A stretch of DNA of 64,000 nucleotides, taken from positions 248,001-312,000 of the forward strand of contig JACKKV010000001.1 of NCBI GenBank assembly GCA_024236235.1, written 5' to 3'. A program made the position numbers and the translations under genes. The notes beneath the pieces are model-generated. The model was not told where the DNA came from and did not search any database. It worked only from the letters and a program-made list of their open reading frames with translations. The stretch comes from Novosphingobium sp. (lineage in GTDB: Bacteria > Pseudomonadota > Alphaproteobacteria > Sphingomonadales > Sphingomonadaceae). Positions 59,755-64,000 of this stretch are shown piece after piece (position 1 is the first letter of the stretch; every line of letters begins with the position of its first letter).

Positions 59755-60351
59755 TCAGGCAACCGGCCGCCGCGCTCTCAACGCCTGGGCCAGCGTGCCC
59801 TCGTCCAGATAGTCCAGTTCGCCCCCCACCGGCAGGCCATGCGCCAGCTGCGTGACCCGCACCGGCAGCCCCTCCAGCCGTTCGGCAAGGTAATGCGCGG
59901 TCGTCTGCCCTTCGAGCGTGGCGTTCATGGCCAGCACGACTTCGTCAATGCCGCCAGCCCGCACCCGGTCAAGCAGTCTGCCGATGGACAGGTCTTCGGG
60001 CCGCACGCCATCAAGCGCGGAAAGCCGCCCGCCCAGCACGTGATAGCGCCCGGTAAACAGCTTGGCCCGGTCAAGCGCCCACAAATCCGCCACATCTTCC
60101 ACCACGCACAGCGCGCGCGGATCGCGGCGGGAATCGGCGCACAGGCCGCAGGGATCGCGCGTATCGACATTGCCGCAGGTGGCGCATTCGACCAGCGTTT
60201 CGCGCACGGCGGCCAATGCCTCCAGCAATTGAACGAGCGAGGTTTCGCGCCGTTTGACCAGCCACAGCACCGCGCGGCGGGCGGAGCGCGGCCCCAGCCC
60301 GGGCAGACGGGCGAGCGCGGCGGCGAGGCTTTCGATCTCTTGCGATGCCAT
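59755..60351 (-). CDS. recR: Recombination protein RecR
   Basis: A 198-residue RecFOR-pathway protein that forms a DNA-encircling clamp. The helix-hairpin-helix start is LAAALARLPGLGPRSARRAVLWL, the C4 zinc finger is CATCGNVDTRDPCGLC, followed by a Toprim domain with ALCVVEDVADLWALD. ATG 60351 was chosen; the frame is open 25 codons further. It is divergent from fmt, 52 bases away. Confidence 0.94.
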   Translation of the reverse strand: MASQEIESLAAALARLPGLGPRSARRAVLWLVKRRETSLVQLLEALAAVRETLVECATCGNVDTRDPCGLCADSRRDPRALCVVEDVADLWALDRAKLFTGRYHVLGGRLSALDGVRPEDLSIGRLLDRVRAGGIDEVVLAMNATLEGQTTAHYLAERLEGLPVRVTQLAHGLPVGGELDYLDEGTLAQALRARRPVA

Positions 60352-60403
60352 GGTCTGCCAGATAGGGCGTGAAGCCCGGTCACAAAAGGCTTCGCACAGG
60401 CTT

Positions 60404-61312
60404 ATGCGCATCATCTTCATGGGCACACCCGCATTCGCGGTGCCGACGCTGGCCGCGCTGCATGATGCGGGGCACGAGATCGTGGCCGTCTATACCCAGC
60501 CGCCGCGCCGCGCCGGGCGGGGCAAACAGCTGCAACCCTCCGCCGTGCAGCTTGAAGCGGAAATTCGCCATATCCCGGTCCGCTGCCCCGCCAGCCTGCG
60601 CGATCCGCAGGTTCAGGCAGACTTCGCCGCGCTGAATGCCGATGTGGCGGTGGTCGCCGCTTACGGACTGATCCTGCCGGTGCCGGTGCTGGAAGCGCCC
60701 AGGCATGGCTGCCTCAACGTACATGCCTCGCTCCTGCCGCACTGGCGCGGCGCGGCGCCGATCCAGCGTTCCATCCTGGCAGGCGATGCCGTGACCGGCG
60801 TTACCATCATGCAGATGGAACAGGGGCTCGATACCGGGCCGATGCTGGCGACGGTGCGCACGCCCGTGGAGGACAAGACGGCGGGCGAACTGACCGAGGA
60901 ACTGGCCGAACTGGGCGCGCAGCTGATGGTCGGCACGCTGATCGACCTGCCGTTGCTGCATCCCGTGCCGCAAGACGATGCACAGGCAAGCCACGCGCCC
61001 AAGATCGACAAGGCCGAAGCGCGGATCGACTTTGCCCGCGACGCCGAATGGGTGGAACGGCAGATACGCGCCTTTGCCCCTGCGCCCGGCGCGTTTTTCG
61101 AACTGGATGGCGAACGCTATCGCATTCTCAAGGCCTGCATCGTCGAGCGGGAAGGTGGCAAGGCGGGCACAGTGCTGGACGATGCGCTGACCATCGCCTG
61201 CGGCACTGGCGCGATCCGCCCCGTGCTGATCCAGCGCGCGGGAAAACCGGCGATGGCGACGGCGGAGCTGCTGCGGGGCCGACCGATCCCGGCGGGGACA
61301 GTGATCGGGTGA
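60404..61312 (+). CDS. fmt: Methionyl-tRNA formyltransferase
   Basis: A 302-residue enzyme that formylates initiator Met-tRNA with 10-formyl-THF. Motifs: IIFMGTPAFAVPTLAAL, the loop QPPRRAGRGKQLQP, and the catalytic LNVHASLLPHWRGAAPIQRSI with Asn, His and later DTGPML. The C-terminal OB-fold domain ends IPAGTVIG. Its stop codon overlaps the truA start by four bases (GTGA), so the two are translationally coupled. Confidence 0.95.
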   Translation: MRIIFMGTPAFAVPTLAALHDAGHEIVAVYTQPPRRAGRGKQLQPSAVQLEAEIRHIPVRCPASLRDPQVQADFAALNADVAVVAAYGLILPVPVLEAPRHGCLNVHASLLPHWRGAAPIQRSILAGDAVTGVTIMQMEQGLDTGPMLATVRTPVEDKTAGELTEELAELGAQLMVGTLIDLPLLHPVPQDDAQASHAPKIDKAEARIDFARDAEWVERQIRAFAPAPGAFFELDGERYRILKACIVEREGGKAGTVLDDALTIACGTGAIRPVLIQRAGKPAMATAELLRGRPIPAGTVIG

Positions 61313-62066
61313 CCCGCTTTGCCCTCACCCTCGAATTTGACGGCACCCCCTTCATGGGGCTGCAACGCCAGGCTCATGGACCCAGCGTGCAGCAGGCGGT
61401 GGAAGAGGCCGTACGGGCGATCACTGGCGAGACGGTGACCATGCATGCCGCCGGGCGCACGGATGCCGGGGTCCACGCGCTGGCCATGCGTGCCCATATC
61501 GATGTGGCGAAGGATATCGCGCCGTTCCGCCTGATGGAGGCGCTGAACCATCATCTGCGTCCCGCCCCCGTCGCGGTGCTGGCGTGCGAAGCGGTGGCGG
61601 AAGGCTGGCACGCGCGCTTTTCCTGTATCGGACGCAGCTATCGCTATCGCATCGTCAATCGCCGCGCGCCGCTGACGCTGGAGGCGAACCGCGCCTGGCA
61701 CGTCACCCGCCCGCTGGATGCGGAGGCGATGCAGCGCGCCGCGCAGGCGCTGGTGGGCCGCCATGATTTCACCACCTTCCGTTCCGCTCATTGCCAGGCG
61801 GCTGACCCGGTCAAAACGCTGGACCGACTGGAGGTGCGGCGCGAGGGTGAGACGGTGCTGATAGAGGCGGCGGCGCGCAGCTTCCTGCACCACCAGGTGC
61901 GCAGCATGGTCGGCACGCTGGCGCTGGTCGGACTGGGTCAATGGCACGAGGAACAGGTGGCAGAAGCGCTGGCGGCGCAGGACCGACGCTGGGCCTCAAC
62001 GCCCCGCCGGAAGGGCTTTATTTCGTGGAAGCGATGTATCGGTTTGGATACCGGCAGTCAGCTTGA
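61309..62066 (+). pseudogene. truA: tRNA pseudouridine synthase A with a frameshift near its 3' end
   Basis: TruA makes pseudouridine 38-40 in tRNA anticodon stems. From the GTG start at 61309 (RFALTLEFDGTPFMGLQ) to about base 61990 the protein is intact, including the catalytic Asp in GRTDAGVHA and RSFLHHQVRSMVG. After DRR the reading frame departs from the family; the expected ending LNAPPEGLYFVEAMYRFGY is encoded in another frame and stops at 62066. One base appears to be missing near 61990. Without correction the frame runs on to 62181 with unrelated residues. It is either a sequencing error or a true mutation; only the last 25 or so residues are affected. Confidence 0.8.
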
Positions 62067-62914
62067 ATGTCGGTTTCGGTCGGGATGGGATCACAAGCCT
62101 GCGTCGGTGGAACGGGTACACGCTCTTCTCGTGATCGTCAGATGTGCTCATTTTGGTTCTGGTTCCAGCGAAATAAAATAGGTTGATCTCTATTCTAAGG
62201 CGACTTCATTTTTTTCTGTCTAAAACTCCTAAATGAGTCACACCGAATCCATTTCGAATTTTCTCGACATTTATGCCGATATTTTTAAATATCAAATTCC
62301 ACAAATTCGTTTGTTTTTAGGGAATTTTCGCCAACTATAACTTTAAAATCAGCCCTCTCAATTACAGAGCCTTCGAAGTTGACTTCCTTTTCGAAGAACA
62401 ATGACGCCCGCACACTCTCTTGCGGCCGCGCGCTCGCAGATCATAAACGGCGCCCAGCGCTCTGAGACCACGCTACTCAGGCTTCCGGTTAGTTTGCCAC
62501 TAACGACAGGGGTTTCAGACCTTTGCGAGTTTGCAGCGTCAACAAGGGGCGATCTTCGTCATCGCGATGCCTGGGCGGTCTAAAGACGCCGCTCTCACCA
62601 GCAGCTAAATGGCGATCATGGGTTGCGCAGAACGCGTTTCTGCCCCTCATGAACCGATCCCACTCGGTATAGATATTTCTGGCCTCGAAGCGGAATTTGC
62701 CATGATTTTGCTTTTCCATCTCCGAACCATTCTAATGCAATTTCAGTCATCCGCGATCCATACATCGTCGTTTGCTTGCCCGCGGATCGAGAGCCGCGCG
62801 ACGCCTGCAACTGTTCCCTCATACTCCGCTATCGATCGGACGGCCCCGGTCAAAACCGACTATGGACGCTGCGCTATTGCGCGCGCGAGTAAACGCCAGA
62901 CACCTCCCCACCTT
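62067..62914. other. Anomalous AT-rich region without a recognised gene
   Basis: About 850 bases between broken truA and broken cobS. Bases 62160-62400 are clearly richer in A and T than the rest of the window. On the minus strand an uninterrupted frame at 62285-62440 encodes residues that look coding (FFEKEVNFEGSVIERADF, ending VEFDI), but it lacks a start. On the plus strand a 35-residue frame from 62233 to 62340 is possible. Neither could be assigned. No terminal inverted repeats or transposase remnants were recognised. Confidence 0.5.
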
Positions 62915-63873
62915 GGCAATTCGTGCCGACGCGCTGAATATTCTGCCACCCAGCATCCGTTCCGCTTCGTCGCACTTGTTGGGAAGGTCAGGCGGAAGCG
63001 AAGCCCATCCTGAAGATCGCGGTGTTCTGCGCCCAGTTGATCACCGTGCGCGGGCTCATCACCGTGGAGATATCGCCATTGATGAAGCCCTGCCGGGTCA
63101 GGTCCGCCACCCGCACCATATTGGCAATGGTGGCCGCGTCCGCTTCGGGCGCCTTGGCGGCCACGATCTGCTGTTCGGTTTCGGCGGGCAGGTAATTGAG
63201 GCCGACCACCAGGCTCCACCGGTCCATCTGGCCCTGGTTGATCTGCTGCGTGCCGTGATACAGCCCGCTGGTATCGCCCGCCCACCGTGTTGGCGGTGGC
63301 GAACAACCGGAAATAGGGGGTTGGGGCGAACGATCCGGTTCTGGTCCAGCAGGGTCAGCTTGCCTTCGGTTTCCAGCACGCGCTGGATCACGAACTTCAC
63401 ATCGGGCCGACCGGCGTCATATTCGTCGAACACCAGCGCGGTCGGCGTCTGCAACGCCAGGGCAGCAACCCTTCGCGAAATTCGGTGACCTGCAACCCGT
63501 CGCGCAGCACGATGGCATCGCGCCCGATCAGGTCGATGCGGCTGATATGCGCGTCCAGATTGATCCGCACGCAAGGCCATTTGAGCCGCGCCGCCACCTG
63601 TTCGATGTGAGTCGATTTGCCGGTGCCGTGATAGCCCTGCACCATCACCCGGCGATTATAGGCAAAGCCCGCCAGGATCGCGAGCGTGGTGTCCGGATCA
63701 AACACATAACTCTCGTCAAGGTCGGGCACCCGCTCATCCGCCTGGGAAAAGGCAGGGCATTTCATGTCGATGTCGATCCCGAACAGCTCGCGCACGCTGA
63801 TTTCGGTGTCGGGCGCAGGCAGCAGCGTTTCACCGCCATGCGGATCGGAAGGGGAATGGGCCATCTGGTTCAT
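62915..63873 (-). pseudogene. cobS: Cobaltochelatase CobS-like gene broken by several indels
   Basis: CobS is the AAA+ ATPase of aerobic cobalt chelation in vitamin B12 synthesis. The first 138 codons read well (ISVRELFGIDIDMKCPAFS, Walker A YHGTGKSTHIEQVA, EFREGLLPW). Then frame shifts follow at about 63457 (one G missing), 63316-63320 (one base too many in a G run) and 63280, and several more from 63010 down to about 62920. In the correct frames the pieces read TALVFDEYDAGRPDV, LLDQNRIVRPNP, FATANTVG, QINQGQMDRWSLVVGLNYLP, AQNTAIF, FRLTF, NKCDEAERM. No cobT follows. Poor sequence or a decayed gene are both possible. Confidence 0.75.
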
Positions 63874-64000
63874 CGTGCTGCTTCGCCTAGCGGCGCTGGC
63901 GCGCCGCCGCAACAGGCTTTGGCGCAAGGGCCGTCATCGCGCAGTCAAATCTATCGCGCAGGCTGCACTCGTGATAACCGGAGCTGATGGCCATGCCGCA

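Noticed and set aside
62401..62583. A 60-codon plus-strand frame in the AT-rich region
   Set aside because: No ribosome site, no recognised family, and it lies in sequence whose reliability is in doubt.
62616..62822. A 68-codon minus-strand frame near the cobS remnant
   Set aside because: Some of it looks protein-like (EIALEWFGDGKAKSW) but it cannot be assigned and lies in the doubtful region, so it is not called as a gene.
1..64000. CRISPR arrays, tRNA or rRNA genes, complete insertion sequences
   Set aside because: I looked for regular repeats, GGTTCGAATCC-like T-arms and transposase motifs and found none that hold up; a tRNA scan would be needed to exclude them fully.

Overview
The window looks like the chromosome of an alphaproteobacterium of the order Sphingomonadales (Novosphingobium, Sphingobium or Erythrobacter type). 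The evidence is the high GC content, a CcrM-type GANTC methyltransferase, the three-subunit pntAA-pntAB-pntB transhydrogenase preceded by an aa3-type oxidase subunit IV gene, the pckA // chvI-chvG-hprK-rapZ-EIIA-HPr arrangement, and a single-copy CpaF secretion ATPase. Nearly all of it is chromosomal. I see no tRNA, rRNA, CRISPR array, phage or complete insertion sequence. 

Layout. 1-2970: end of the F1 ATP synthase operon (atpA'-G-D-C) with a strong terminator. 3030-23862: a surface-glycan locus with GDP-fucose synthesis (gmd, fcl), about nine glycosyltransferases of GT2, GT4 and GT-C type, a FkbM methyltransferase, a cytidylyltransferase, a 2-hydroxyacid dehydrogenase, a sialyltransferase-like GNGPS protein and a PglK/MsbA-like half ABC exporter. 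A small HNH protein, a DMT transporter and an aldose-oxidising pair (SMP-30 lactonase plus XylB-like SDR) are interspersed. 24101-30083: CpaF ATPase, DMT transporter, entericidin-like peptide, DUF938 methyltransferase, NAD(P)-binding protein, dGTPase and an Asp/Glu racemase. 30186-33167: transhydrogenase operon. 33393-36002: sigma-54-type response regulator and a PhoD-like phosphatase. 36053-42043: folP, ccrM, rnhB, a GNAT, DUF1285, NUDIX and CCA-transferase genes. 42432-49149: a secreted repeat protein, parC, ferredoxin, two tandem cysteine desulfurases, a hydrolase and two small proteins. 49284-55619: pckA and, divergently, the ChvGI two-component system with PTS-Ntr type regulators. 55656-61312: RNA methyltransferase, META lipoprotein, a second lipoprotein, rmuC, def, recR, fmt. 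61309-63873: truA with a frameshifted end, about 850 bases of AT-rich unassigned sequence, and a cobS broken by a series of small indels. 

How it works together. The glycan locus carries both a GDP-fucose branch and what looks like a CMP-activated sugar branch: a nucleotidyltransferase whose start overlaps a dehydrogenase, plus a membrane-anchored protein with the GNGPSL signature of CMP-sialic-acid transferases. An exporter and further glycosyltransferases lie in the same operon. No sialic acid or Kdo synthase is present, so the sugar is unknown. This is the most promising candidate for an undescribed pathway. The second highlight is the ccrM promoter, which holds six GANTC sites, a perfect DnaA box and a CtrA-like site within about 175 bases. 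A similar CtrA-like site lies at almost the same distance upstream of gmd-fcl.
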